Shown one piece after another: positions 10,549 to 22,618 of a stretch of DNA of 64,000 nucleotides. A program made the position numbers and the translations under genes. The stretch is taken from NCBI RefSeq assembly GCF_024666615.1, contig NZ_CP088297.1, positions 2,542,001 to 2,606,000 of the forward strand, in the 5' to 3' direction. Every line of letters begins with the position of its first letter. Within the stretch, counting starts at the first letter, position 1. The notes under the pieces were generated by a model. It was not told the origin of the DNA and made no database searches. It was given only the letters and a program-made list of their open reading frames with translations. The DNA is from Aquabacterium sp. J223. GTDB taxonomy: Bacteria; Pseudomonadota; Gammaproteobacteria; Burkholderiales; Burkholderiaceae_C.

Positions 10549-12135
10549 ATGCTGGCACTCGACATTGCGCGCTTCAAGGGCAACCCCTTCGCCGAACTCA
10601 TCCTGCGTTACCCCTGCCCGCAGCGCGTCCTGATGGTGACCGACGCCGCGCTCAACTTCGGCAACGGCGGCTTCGGCCTGTCCGAGTTCGTGTCCATCGT
10701 GCAGGGCGGTGGCCACACCGTGAGCACGGCGCACCGCAGCGGCGGCGGCGGGGCGTCCATCGCCGGGGCGTTCAACTTCGCCACCGCCGCCACGCCGGTG
10801 ACCACCGCCAACTACGACCAGGTGTGGCTGTTCGGCTTCAGCGGCGCCAACATCAATGCGCAGGAGCAGCAGGCGCTTGCGCAGTTCATGCAGAACGGCG
10901 GCGGCGTGTTCGCCACCGGCGACCACGAGAGCATCGGCTCGGGCATGGGCACGCAGCTGCCGCGGGTGCGCTCGATGCGCAACTGGTCGTCGGTGCCCAT
11001 GGTCAACCCGGAGCGCCACGACACCGTGATCAACGCCGGTGCCGACGCCATCAAGCAGTTCAGCGACCAGGCCGACCCGATCGCGCAGCCGCTGTACCCG
11101 GTGTACTTCTCCAACGGCGGTCCCGACAACGCCGCGACGAGCTGGAGCCCCCATCCGGTGCTGCGCCATCCGTCGGGGGCGGTGGACGCGCTGCCCGACC
11201 ATCCGCACGAGAGCGAATGCTTCGCGCCGACGCCGGTGGCCGGCAACTTCGCCGGCGTGGAGGAATGGCCGGCGCCGGTGGGCGGCGGCGCGCGCATCCC
11301 GGCGGTGGTCGTGGGCGTGACCATGTCGGCCGGCCGCTTCATCACCGACACGCTGAAGCCGCCGGTGCGGCCGCACAGCTTCGGCGCCATCTCGGCCTAC
11401 GACGGCGACGCGGCGCGCGTCGGCCGCATCGTCTGCGACGCCACCTGGCACCATTTCGTCAACGTCAACCTGAACGGCGCCGGCGCCACGCCCGACACGC
11501 TGAACAACCCGCGCCAGGGGCTGTACTTCAACGGCAACCCGACACCGGAGTACCAGAAGATCCAGCGCTACTTCCTCAACACCGTCCGCTGGCTGGCACC
11601 GCGCAACCGGCGCAACTGCTGGCCCTTCCTGCAGGCGGCGCTGGCGCGGTTCGACCTCGAGATGCTGGAGGCGCTGCGCGAGCCGATTCCGCATCCCTGC
11701 CCGTGGGACCCGCTGCAGCAGATCGGCCGCGTGGCCGAGGACGCGCTGGCCCGCCACTGGGGTGCCGGCGCGGTCGGCGAGGTGGTCGACGACCTGCTGC
11801 AGGCGGCCCAGGCGCCGGCCAGCCTGTCGCTGGCGCTGCGCTCGCTGGTGCCGCCGGCCGAGGAGCGGCAGCGCCGCGCCGACGCCTCGCTGCTGCCGGT
11901 CGCCGAGATGCGGCGTGCGGTGCTGGGCGCGCTGGTCAACGCCATCGCCCGCGAGCTGCCGGCCGACGAGGAACAGCTGGCCGCCGCCTTCCGCGACGAC
12001 CACGACGAACTGGCGCGCAAGCTGGTGCCGCAGGCGGTGCGCGAGGCCGAGCTGGCCATCCACGAGCACCTCGAGCGCGGGGCCAAGCAGACCAAGCTGC
12101 TGATGCGCGCGATCCAGGAGCGCGACGGCAAGTGA
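10549..12135 (+). CDS. hypothetical protein with a possible glutamine-amidotransferase-like (ThuA-type) N-terminal domain
   Basis: A 528-residue protein that I do not recognise. The N-terminal 350 residues contain an alternating strand/helix pattern (VLMVTDAALNFG, YDQVWLFGFSG, AQFMQNGGGVFATGDHES, IPAVVVGVTMSAGRF, GRIVCDATWHHFVNVN) that resembles class I glutamine amidotransferase or ThuA-like folds. The GGGVFATGDHE stretch stands where a nucleophile elbow would be, but has no cysteine. The C-terminal 170 residues are helical, charged and repetitive in alanine and leucine. No signal peptide or membrane helix. The ATG at 10549 is chosen for its GGGAGA ribosome site; an in-frame ATG lies at 10516. 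It converges on otsA with seven bases between the stops. Confidence 0.75.
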   Translation: MLALDIARFKGNPFAELILRYPCPQRVLMVTDAALNFGNGGFGLSEFVSIVQGGGHTVSTAHRSGGGGASIAGAFNFATAATPVTTANYDQVWLFGFSGANINAQEQQALAQFMQNGGGVFATGDHESIGSGMGTQLPRVRSMRNWSSVPMVNPERHDTVINAGADAIKQFSDQADPIAQPLYPVYFSNGGPDNAATSWSPHPVLRHPSGAVDALPDHPHESECFAPTPVAGNFAGVEEWPAPVGGGARIPAVVVGVTMSAGRFITDTLKPPVRPHSFGAISAYDGDAARVGRIVCDATWHHFVNVNLNGAGATPDTLNNPRQGLYFNGNPTPEYQKIQRYFLNTVRWLAPRNRRNCWPFLQAALARFDLEMLEALREPIPHPCPWDPLQQIGRVAEDALARHWGAGAVGEVVDDLLQAAQAPASLSLALRSLVPPAEERQRRADASLLPVAEMRRAVLGALVNAIARELPADEEQLAAAFRDDHDELARKLVPQAVREAELAIHEHLERGAKQTKLLMRAIQERDGK

Positions 12136-12142
12136 GGCCGGC

Positions 12143-13521
<1,379 letters not shown>

Positions 13522-13522
<1 letters not shown>

Positions 13523-15369
13523 CAGATCACGCTCTCCCAGCGCGCGGACAACCGCACCGCGCCGTTGATCAGCCCGACCATCGAGTAGGTCTGCGGGAAG
13601 TTGCCCCACAGCTCGCCGGTCCTGGGGTCGGTGTCCTCGCTGAGCAGGCCGACGTGGTTGCGGGTGGCCAGCAGCGCCTCGAAGATCTCGCGCGCCTCGT
13701 CCTGCCGGCCCAGCCGCCACAGCGTCTCCAGCCGCCAGAAGCTGCAGATGTTGAAGGCGGTGGTCGGCCGGCCGAAGTCGTCCGGCGCCTCGTAGCGCTT
13801 CATGTAGGGGCCGTCGCACAGGTGCTGCTCCAGCGCCGCCACGGTGGAGACGAAGCGCGGGTCGTCCACCGGCAGGAAGCCGACCTCGGCCATCAGCAGC
13901 ACGCCGGCGTCGAGGTCGCGGCCACCGTAGCTCTCGGCGAAGACCCGGCGCTGCTCGCACCACGACCGCTCGAGGATGCTGGCCCGCAGCCGGTCGGCGT
14001 TCTCGCGCCAGTGGCGCTCGCGGTCGGGCAGCGCCAGGCGGCGGGCGATCTTGGCCAGCCGATCGAAGGCCGCCCAGCTCATCAACGCCGAGGTGGTGTG
14101 CACCCGGGCGCGGGTGCGCAGCTCCCACATGCCGGCGTCGGGCTGCTCGCAGACCTTCAGCGCCTGGCGGCCCACCGTCTCCAGCCGCTCGAACTCGGCC
14201 AGGCCGGCCGGGCGCAGCAGGCGGGTGTCGTGGAAGGCCTGCGCCGCACCGAGCACGATGTTGCCGTAGACGTCGTGCTGGAAGTGCTCGTAGGCCTGGT
14301 TGCCGATGCGCACCGGCCCGTCGCCGCGGTAACCGGGCAGGTGCTCGGCCAGGCGCTCGTCCAGCCGCTCCTCGAGGCCGACGCCGTACAGCGGCTGGAT
14401 GTGGCCGTCGCGCTCGCTGGCCACCACGTTGATCAGCCAGCGCAGGTGGTCCTCCATGGTCGCCACCTCGGCCAGGCTGTTGAGCGCCCGCACGGTGAAG
14501 AAGGCGTCGCGCAGCCAGCAGTAGCGGTAGTCCCAGGTGCGGCCGCTGCCGGGCGCCTCCGGGATGCTGGTGGTCATGGCGGCGACGATGGCGCCGGTGT
14601 CCTCGTACAGCGACAGTTTCAGCGTGATGGCGGCGCGGATCACCGCCTCCTGCCATTCCAGCGGCACCGCCAGCGCGCGCGTCCAGGCGCGCCACCAGCC
14701 GGCGGTGTCGCGCTCGAACTGGTCGGCGGTGGGTGTCACCGCGCCCGGCAGCGTCTCGTCCGGCCCGAGCAGGAAATCCATCGGCCCCTGCAGCACGAAG
14801 GGCTGCTGCTGCAGCACATGGTCCAGCGGCGCGTTGGTGGTCAGCCGCAGGGTGGTGGTCGGGCCGACGTAGCGGGCGTGGTGGCTGCCGCGGGTGATGG
14901 TGGGCGCCAGGCGTCCCCAGTCGAAGCGGGGTTCCAGCCGGACCCGGATCCTCGGCGTGCCGCGCAGGGGCCGCAGCCGGCGCACCAGCGTCTGCGGCCG
15001 GAACATGCGCTCGTACTGCCGGAAGCGCGGCGCGAAGTCGACGATCTCCAGCGACTGGCCGTGCCGGTCGTGCAGCCGGGTGCGCACGATGGCGGTGTTC
15101 ACGTCGTAGGCCTGCTCGCTGTGGTCGAAGTCCTCCAGCTCGATGGTCCACTGGCTGCCGTCGGGGCCGTCGTCGAGCAGCGCGTCGAACACCGGGTCGC
15201 CGTCGAAACGCGGCAGGCAGCACCAGACGATGCGGCCCCGCCGGTCGACCAGGGCGGAGTAGCTGCAGTTGCCGATCACGGCCAGGTCCAGCGAGGCAGG
15301 GCCCGCCGGCGGACCGGGGTGGAAGCGGCTGCCGTGCGCGGCTGGGGGCGCCGCCCGGTTCAGCTCCAT
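13522..15369 (-). CDS. glycoside hydrolase family 15 (glucoamylase/trehalase-like)
   Basis: A 615-residue cytoplasmic protein of the bacterial GH15 type: N-terminal beta-sandwich (LAVIGNCSYSALVDRRGRIV, WCCLPRFDGDPVF), then an (alpha/alpha)6 barrel with SGRTWDYRYCWLRDAFFTVR, VRIGNQAYEHFQHDVYG and PTTAFNICSFWRLE. Family members hydrolyse alpha-glucosides; actinobacterial relatives are trehalases. Its place between otsB and otsA, with overlapping starts and stops on both sides, ties it to trehalose or glycogen-derived glucose handling. Whether it degrades trehalose, maltodextrins or another disaccharide cannot be told from sequence alone. No signal peptide is seen. Confidence 0.9.
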
Positions 15370-16199
15370 GGGCGCTGACCGGACAGCGCACCCCAGGACG
15401 CGGCCAGCCAGTCGTGCACCGCGGCCGGATCGGCCAGCCGTTCGCGCGCGCTGCTCGGGCCCGGGCCGACCTTGAGGCCCCGACCGCCCACCGCCTGGGC
15501 GGCGACGACGCCGGCCTCGTCGGTCACGTCGTCGCCGACGAAGACCGGCCGCCGGCCGGCGAAGGGCGCCTCGGTCAGGAAGGCCTGCAGCGCACGGCCC
15601 TTGTCGCGGCCGGCCGGCTTGGCCTCGACCACCGCCTTGCCGGCCAGCGGCTGCAGCGACTGCACGCCGGCCAGCGCCTGCTCCATCCAGAACACGCAGG
15701 CCGGACCGTGCTCGGGCGCCTGGCGCCAGTGCAGGGCGAAGGCCCCGGACTTGCGCTCCAGCCAGACGCCGGGGTGGCTGCGGGCGAAGCACTCGCCCGC
15801 GGCCATCAGGTCGTCCAGCAGCCGCGGCTCGGCGGGCGGGGCGTCGTGGCGCCGGCCGGCCGCGTCGCGCCGCTCGGCCCCGTGCACGCCGGCCGACGGC
15901 AGCGACAGCGGCGCCAGCAGGGCGTCGAGCTGCTCGATGGGGCGGCCGGACACCACCGCCAGCGCGCCGCCAAGTGCCTCCTGGAGGCCGGCCAGCAGTG
16001 CCAGCAGGGCGGGCGGCACGCGCACCTGCTCGGGTCGCGGCGCCAGCTCGGCCAGCGTGCCGTCGAAGTCGAGGAACAGCGCCTCCTGCCGCTGCAGCAC
16101 GGCCGGCCGGGGCGGGCGCAGGCCCGGCGCCGGCGGGCGGTCGGGCGGCACGGCGTCGTCGGACAAGGGCAGGGTGCTGTCGAAGGTGGTGATGTTCAC
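15360..16199 (-). CDS. otsB: trehalose-6-phosphate phosphatase
   Basis: HAD-superfamily phosphatase removing the phosphate from trehalose-6-phosphate. Motif I is FLDFDGTLAEL (nucleophile and acid aspartates), followed by VVSGRPIEQLD (motif II region), KSGAFALHWR and KPAGRDKGRALQAF (lysine of motif III), and VFVGDDVTDEAG (motif IV). A GTG at 16199 gives 279 residues, a usual OtsB length; no ATG lies nearby in frame and no clear ribosome site is present, so the start is tentative. The stop overlaps the GH15 start by ten bases. This is the first gene of the trehalose operon and is divergent from ettA. Confidence 0.92.
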   Translation of the reverse strand: MNITTFDSTLPLSDDAVPPDRPPAPGLRPPRPAVLQRQEALFLDFDGTLAELAPRPEQVRVPPALLALLAGLQEALGGALAVVSGRPIEQLDALLAPLSLPSAGVHGAERRDAAGRRHDAPPAEPRLLDDLMAAGECFARSHPGVWLERKSGAFALHWRQAPEHGPACVFWMEQALAGVQSLQPLAGKAVVEAKPAGRDKGRALQAFLTEAPFAGRRPVFVGDDVTDEAGVVAAQAVGGRGLKVGPGPSSARERLADPAAVHDWLAASWGALSGQRPWS

Positions 16200-16344
16200 G
16201 GGCGCCAAGCCTATGCCGGCGGCGCCGCACCCGTCTGTCAGGAAAGCGGAAGCGGTGCTGTGGGAGCAGGCCGTCCGACGGGCGGCAGGCGCCAGCGGCG
16301 ACAATAGCGGCTTCGCCTGCACAAGACCACGGAAGCACCCCACC

Positions 16345-18009
<1,665 letters not shown>

Positions 18010-18042
18010 CCGCCGCCCGGCGGGCGGTGCGTCGACATCCGA

Positions 18043-18065
18043 GGCGGCCTGCGGGCCGCCTTTTT
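18043..18065 (+). terminator. rho-independent terminator of ettA
   Basis: Arms GGCGGCC and GGCCGCC with a 4-base loop, followed by TTTTT, 34 bases after the ettA stop. It also lies just beyond the stop of the small minus-strand gene at 18080. Confidence 0.92.
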
Positions 18066-18079
18066 CGTGTGGCGGTCGG

Positions 18080-18229
18080 TCAGCGGCCGTCGGGCTGGGG
18101 GACGGCCGGCAGCAGGCCCTGGCGCTCCAGCCGCTGGCGGATGGGCTCGGGCAGCACCTCGGCGGGCGACGCCTTCTGCGGAAGGGCCGGGGTGGCGGGG
18201 ACGGGGGCGGGGTGGCGGGCGGCGGGCAT
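18080..18229 (-). CDS. small hypothetical protein (49 residues)
   Basis: A short open frame from ATG 18229 to TGA at 18080. The peptide is MPAARHPAPVPATPALPQKA at its start and ends LERQGLLPAVPQPDGR; it has a Pro/Ala-rich N-terminal half and a charged amphipathic helix (LPEPIRQRLERQGLL). Support for it being real comes from an AGGA ribosome site five bases before the ATG and from third-position GC typical of the genome. It has no recognisable family. It could be a regulatory or structural small protein, or a chance frame; conservation in related genomes would decide. Confidence 0.5.
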   Translation of the reverse strand: MPAARHPAPVPATPALPQKASPAEVLPEPIRQRLERQGLLPAVPQPDGR

Positions 18230-18438
18230 GGCAATCCTGGCAGTCGGCACGATGGCCGTAGAACGTCCTTATCGGCCGGCCGGTGGACCGGACTTACCCG
18301 CTGCCCGGTAGAAGGTCACGCCAACCGCCCGCCTGCCGCGCCGGGCGTTCCAGGGGCCGCGGGCACCACCCCAGTCGGCCATCCGCCATTCGGATGACTC
18401 CCGCTTGACTTCCCCCAACTGAAGGGGCAGCGCCGCGG

Positions 18439-18455
18439 CTGGCAAAAAACATGCT
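18439..18455 (+). promoter_or_regulatory. candidate sigma-54 promoter of the capsule operon
   Basis: The 17 bases CTGGCAAAAAACATGCT carry the GG and GC dinucleotides of a -24/-12 element with exactly ten bases between them. A start of transcription about 12 bases downstream (near 18466) would give a 20-base leader ending in the GGGAGGGG ribosome site of kpsS. The match to YTGGCACG-N4-TTGCW is good at -24 and partial at -12. No sigma-70 pair of comparable quality was seen in the 256-base gap 18230-18485. Confidence 0.5.
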
Positions 18456-18485
18456 GTAACTCACAAAATCCTTGGGAGGGGATCC

Positions 18486-19919
18486 GTGAGGGACGGTGTT
18501 GTCGGGCAGCGTGCCCGCGAAATGGGCGAACCACGGCGCACCCTGGTGCATGCCGAACTGGCCACCGTGCCGACAGCGGCGACGGCCGCATTGCCTCGTT
18601 CACTGAACCTGCTGCTGCAGCACCGGAACGTGCTGCTGCTGCAAGGACCGATGGGGCCCTTCTTCGACCGCCTGGCCGGCGTGCTGCAGCGCCGCGGCAC
18701 GACGGTCACGAAGGTGCATTTCAATGGCGGTGACGAAACGTTCTTCTCCGCCGGCCGTGCGCTGGCGTTCGATGGCAGCGCGACGGAGTGGGAGGCCTGG
18801 TTGCGGCGGCTGCTGTGCACCGAGGGCCAGTCGGCGATCGTCCTGTTCGGCCAGATGCGTCCGCTGCACCAGGCGGCGTGCGGCGTCGCCGAATCGCTCG
18901 GCGTCGAGGTGTTCGTGCTGGAGGAGGGCTACTTCCGGCCGCACTACGTCACGCTGGAGCAGGGCGGCGTCAACGCGCGCAGCCGGCTGCCGCGCGACCT
19001 GGCGGCGCTGCGCCAGGCCCGACCGCCCAAGCCGCCGCGGCCGGCGGACACCCGCTCGCGCTTTCGCCGGGCGGCGTGGCATGCGGTGCGCTATGCGGTG
19101 GCCACGGCCGCCGCCCGCGGTCGCTACCCGCACTACCGCCACCACCGCGAGCTGGGCGTGGCGGAGGCCCTGCGATGGACCCGCGGCGGCCTGCGCAAGC
19201 TGCGCTACCGGTTGACCGAACGTGGGCTGCGGCAGCGGCTGTACGGCGAGGCGTCGCGCGGCAACTGGTTCCTGGTGCCGCTGCAGGTGCACAACGACAG
19301 CCAGGTCGTGCACTCCGACTTCGGCTCCATCGAGGTCTTCGTCGGCAACGTCATCGACTCCTTCGCCGACCACGCGCCGCCCGGGTCGCTGCTCGTCTTC
19401 AAGCACCACCCGATGGACCTGTCGCACCGGGACTATCGGCGGCTGCTCGCCCGGCTGGCCACCGAATGCGGCGTCGGCGACCGGGTGGTCTACCTGCACG
19501 ACGGCCACCTGCCCACCCTGCTGCAGCGCGCCCGCGGCATGGTGACCATCAACAGCACCTCGGCGCTGCAGGCCCTGCACCACGGCTGCCCGGTGCTCAC
19601 CCTCGGCGAGTCGTTCTACACCGTCGACGGCCTGGTGCGTCGCGGCGCGTTGCACGCCTTCTGGCGCGAGCCCGGCGAGGTCGATCCGCTGCTGTTCGCC
19701 CGCTACCGCAACCTGGTCGTCTCCGAATGCCAGCTCAATGCCAGCTTCCATGGCGACGCGCCGGTGTTCGACCTGCTCGGCGGCCCGCCGGCGGTGAACG
19801 AGCCCCGTGTGCGTGCGCCACGCTTCGGCCTGCGCTCGGCGCTGCAGCGCAGCTTCGTCTTCGCTTTCACCTGCTGTGCACTGGCCTCCGGCGTGCTGGC
19901 CGTGGCGCTGGCGACCTGA
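18486..19919 (+). CDS. kpsS: capsule polysaccharide export/biosynthesis protein KpsS
   Basis: KpsS-type beta-Kdo transferase that starts the poly-Kdo linker joining the capsule chain to lipid in group 2 capsules. The 477-residue protein has VLLLQGPMGPFFDRLA near its start, VLEEGYFRPHYVTLE, a nucleotide-sugar half with WFLVPLQVHNDSQV and VFKHHPMDLSHRDY, and INSTSALQALHHGCPVLTLG, which are the conserved KpsS blocks. A hydrophobic patch at the C-terminus (SFVFAFTCCALASGVLAVAL) may touch the membrane. Start GTG at 18486 is fixed by GGGAGGGG five bases upstream. First gene of the capsule operon. Confidence 0.93.
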   Translation: MRDGVVGQRAREMGEPRRTLVHAELATVPTAATAALPRSLNLLLQHRNVLLLQGPMGPFFDRLAGVLQRRGTTVTKVHFNGGDETFFSAGRALAFDGSATEWEAWLRRLLCTEGQSAIVLFGQMRPLHQAACGVAESLGVEVFVLEEGYFRPHYVTLEQGGVNARSRLPRDLAALRQARPPKPPRPADTRSRFRRAAWHAVRYAVATAAARGRYPHYRHHRELGVAEALRWTRGGLRKLRYRLTERGLRQRLYGEASRGNWFLVPLQVHNDSQVVHSDFGSIEVFVGNVIDSFADHAPPGSLLVFKHHPMDLSHRDYRRLLARLATECGVGDRVVYLHDGHLPTLLQRARGMVTINSTSALQALHHGCPVLTLGESFYTVDGLVRRGALHAFWREPGEVDPLLFARYRNLVVSECQLNASFHGDAPVFDLLGGPPAVNEPRVRAPRFGLRSALQRSFVFAFTCCALASGVLAVALAT

Positions 19920-19927
19920 GGACGGGC

Positions 19928-20719
19928 ATGGCGGGCAGCGCACGTCGGTCTCCCTGGGAAGTGCAGCGCCACGTGCTGTTCGCCCTCCTGCTGCGCGAGA
20001 CCAAGACCCGCTTCGGCGGACGCTGGCTGGGCGTGTACTGGGCCCTGCTGGATCCGCTGGCCCAGGTGCTGGTGATGACCGTGCTGCTGGGAAGCCTGCA
20101 CCGATCGGCGCTGCCCGGCGTGGAGCCGGCGGTGTTCCTGTTCGCCGGCATCCTGCCCTTCTACCTGTTCCGGAACGTGTCGCTGCGCCTGATGGAGGGC
20201 ATCGACGCGAACCGGGCGCTGTTCGGATACCGGCAGGTCAAGCCGATCGACACGCTGGCCGCCCGCATGCTGCTGGAGACCGCGGTGTACCTGGCGGTGT
20301 CGGCCCTCATGCTGGGCGGCTTCGCGATCACCGGGCTGCCATGGGCGCCGGCGCGGCCGCTGGAACTGCTGGGCCTGGGCGGCGTGCTGTGCGCCGGCGC
20401 CTTCGGCCTTGGCCTGGCGCTGGCGGTGTTGACGCACCCGTTTCCGCAGACGCGCAGCGTGGTCCGGGTGGTGTTCCTGGTGCTCTACCTGGTGTCCGGC
20501 GCGCTGACCCCGATCCAGCTGGTCCCGCAGCCGTGGCGCTCATGGCTGCTGCTCAACCCGCTGCTGCACCTGGTCGAGCTGTCGCGGGCCTTCTTCATCC
20601 CCGGCTACCGGCTGGTCGAGGGCATCGACGCCGGCTACCTGTCGTTCTGGATGCTGGTGGCCGTCAGCGGTGGCCTCGGCCTGTACCACCTGCACCGCCA
20701 CCGGCTGCTGGCGATCTGA
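19928..20719 (+). CDS. kpsM: capsule ABC exporter permease (KpsM-like, ABC-2 type)
   Basis: Inner-membrane channel that moves finished, lipid-linked polysaccharide out of the cytoplasm with KpsT. The 263 residues hold about six hydrophobic segments and the family marks LLLRETKTRFGGRWLGVYWALLDP in the N-terminal amphipathic region (given as residues about 14-38), AGILPFYLFRN, and LYLVSGALTPIQLVPQPWR in the last third. Length matches KpsM/Wzm. It starts eight bases after the kpsS stop with a GAGGA ribosome site. Cognate to the ATPase gene that follows. Confidence 0.93.
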   Translation: MAGSARRSPWEVQRHVLFALLLRETKTRFGGRWLGVYWALLDPLAQVLVMTVLLGSLHRSALPGVEPAVFLFAGILPFYLFRNVSLRLMEGIDANRALFGYRQVKPIDTLAARMLLETAVYLAVSALMLGGFAITGLPWAPARPLELLGLGGVLCAGAFGLGLALAVLTHPFPQTRSVVRVVFLVLYLVSGALTPIQLVPQPWRSWLLLNPLLHLVELSRAFFIPGYRLVEGIDAGYLSFWMLVAVSGGLGLYHLHRHRLLAI

Positions 20720-20750
20720 CATGAACCCCACCCGCTCACTGTCGCCGGCG

Positions 20751-20764
20751 GCCCCCGAGGGGGC
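20751..20764. repeat. REP-like GC palindrome between kpsM and kpsT
   Basis: Perfect palindromic arms GCCCCC and GGGGGC around GA. The surrounding 70 bases (CCGCTCACTGTCG before, GGGCGGCCGGGCGG after) resemble the intergenic palindromic repeats common in Comamonadaceae and neighbours. A related core, CCCCCGAGGGG, recurs at 58757-58767. Confidence 0.5.
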
Positions 20765-20799
20765 GCCCCATGCCGTCGGGCGGCCGGGCGGCACCGGAC

Positions 20800-21516
20800 A
20801 TGATCGAACTGCAGGGCGTCACCAAGTACTACCCCGCGCCGGCCGGGCGCAAGTACGTCTTCCGGGACGTCAGCCTGCGCCTGCCCGACGGCGTCAGCGT
20901 CGGCGTGCTCGGCCCCAACGGCGCCGGCAAGTCCACGCTGCTGCGCCTGCTCGGCGGCATCGAGGCGCCGAACCGCGGGCGCATCGTCACCGACGCCCGC
21001 ATCTCGTGGCCGGTCGGCCTGTCCGGCAGCTTCCAGGGCTCGCTGACGGGGCGCGACAACGTGCGCTTCGTCTGCCACCTGATGGGCCTGCACGGCGCGG
21101 CGGCGCGCGAGCGGGTGCGCTGGGTGGAGGAGTTCGCCGAGGTCGGCGAGGCCTTCGACCGGCCGACCAAGGGCTACTCGTCGGGCATGCGGTCGCGGCT
21201 GGCGTTCGGCCTCAGCATGGCCTTCGATTTCGACTACTACCTCATCGACGAGGTCATGGCCGTCGGCGACCCGGCGTTCCGCCGCAAGAGCCACGACACC
21301 TTCAAGCGGCGGCTGGCCTCGGCGCACGCCATCCTGGTGTCGCACCAGGTGGCCGACATCCGGGCCCTGTGCGACGTGGTGCTGCTGCTCGGGCCGGGCG
21401 GCCGGTGGCAGCTGTTCGACGACCGGGAGGCCGGCATCCAGGCCTACCTGGCCCTGGGCAGGCCCGCCGTGCCGGCGCCCGCGCCGACCCGAGCGGCCGA
21501 GGGGCTGACGGCATGA
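20800..21516 (+). CDS. kpsT: capsule ABC exporter ATP-binding protein (KpsT-like)
   Basis: ATPase driving capsule export with the KpsM-like permease. The 238 residues contain Walker A GPNGAGKST (about residue 48), a short signature YSSGMRSRLAF in place of LSGGQ, as in the KpsT/Wzt group, Walker B YYLIDEVMAVGD and the H-loop VSHQVAD. The ATG at 20800 (MIELQGVTKYY) is chosen because the family starts there; an in-frame ATG at 20770 would add ten residues over part of the REP-like palindrome region. Overlaps the next gene by ATGA. Confidence 0.93.
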   Translation: MIELQGVTKYYPAPAGRKYVFRDVSLRLPDGVSVGVLGPNGAGKSTLLRLLGGIEAPNRGRIVTDARISWPVGLSGSFQGSLTGRDNVRFVCHLMGLHGAAARERVRWVEEFAEVGEAFDRPTKGYSSGMRSRLAFGLSMAFDFDYYLIDEVMAVGDPAFRRKSHDTFKRRLASAHAILVSHQVADIRALCDVVLLLGPGGRWQLFDDREAGIQAYLALGRPAVPAPAPTRAAEGLTA

Positions 21517-22617
21517 CCCGGCTGCTGCGCGGTGGGGCCGGGCGCCTGGCCGCGCTGGTGGTCGCGCTGCCGCTGCTGCTGGCGCTGCTGTACCTGACGG
21601 TGCTCGCCGCCAACCGCTACGTCAGCGAATCGGTGGTCACCGTGCGGCAGGCGTCCGGCAACGGCGGCGGCCTGAGTGGCCTGGCCGCGCTGCTGCCCGG
21701 CGTGAACCCGCCGGCCCGCGACGACACGCTGTACCTGCGGCAGTTCATCCATTCGCTGGCGCTGCTGCAGCGGCTGGACGAGCGGCTGCAGCTGCGCGCG
21801 CACTTCGAGTCCGAGCGGGTCGACCCCCTTCTACCGGCTCTACCCCGGTACCAGCCAGGAGTGGTTCCTCGAGTACTACCGCGCGCGGGTGGAGCTGCTG
21901 TTCGACGACCTGTCCTCGCTGCTGACGGTGCGGGTGCAGGGCTTCGACCCGACGATGGCGCAGGCGCTGAACGCGGCCATCCTGGAAGAGTGCGAGACCT
22001 TCGTCAACGCCTTCTCGCAGAAGGTGGCGCGCGAGCAGATGGCCTTCGCCGAGGGCGAGCTGGCACGCGCCACCGAGCGGGTGCGCGGCTCGCAGTCGGC
22101 GCTGCTGGCCTTCCAGGCCCGCTATGCGCAGCTCGACCCGCTGGCCCAGGCGCAGAACGCCAACCGCATCGAGGGCGAACTGCAGTCGCAGGTGACGCGG
22201 CTCGAGACCGAGCTGCGCACCTTGAAGTCGTACCTGCACGACGACGCCCACCCGGTGCGCGCGGCCCGCCAGCAGCTCGACGCGCTGCGCCGTCAGCTGT
22301 CGGTGGAGCAGTTGCGCGTCACCGGCGCGGGCGACGACCGCCGCGTCAGCCGGCTGGCGGTGCAGTTCCAGGAACTGACGCTGCAGGCCCGCATCGCCGA
22401 GGACGCCTACAAGCTGGCCCTGTCCGCCGTCGAGACCGCGCGGGTGGAGGCCGGGCGCAAGCTGAAGAGCCTGGCCATCGTCGAGCCGCCCGCACGCCCC
22501 GAGATCGCGCTGTACCCGCGCCGGCTCTACACGCTCGCCACGCTGGCGGTGGTCTGCGTGCTGCTGTATGGCGCGCTGCGCCTGCTGCTGGCCACCATCC
22601 GAGAGCACCGGGATTGA
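21513..22617 (+). CDS. kpsE: capsule export inner-membrane protein KpsE/CtrB-like (frameshifted by one extra base)
   Basis: Polysaccharide co-polymerase/export adaptor that bridges the ABC exporter and the outer-membrane channel. The N-terminal segment MTRLLRGGAG with a membrane helix (LAALVVALPLLLALLYLTVL) and SESVVTVRQASG lies in one frame. The frame is lost at 21824-21828 (five C) and resumes as FYRLYPGTSQEWFLEYYRAR. With one C removed the protein has 367 residues, the usual KpsE size, with a periplasmic coiled coil (residues about 160-290), and a C-terminal helix (LYTLATLAVVCVLLYGALRL) preceded by the typical proline-rich VEPPARPEIALYPRR. The break is inferred to be a sequence error. Confidence 0.88.
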
Positions 22618-22618
22618 C

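Noticed and set aside
18405-18410. TTGACT as a sigma-70 -35 box for the capsule operon
   Set aside because: There is no -10 hexamer at 16-18 bases downstream; the sigma-54-like element is better placed.
20721-20800. An upstream ATG at 20721 that could extend KpsT
   Set aside because: It is out of frame with the ATPase by one base, and the segment holds a palindromic repeat; KpsT proteins begin at the equivalent of the ATG at 20800.
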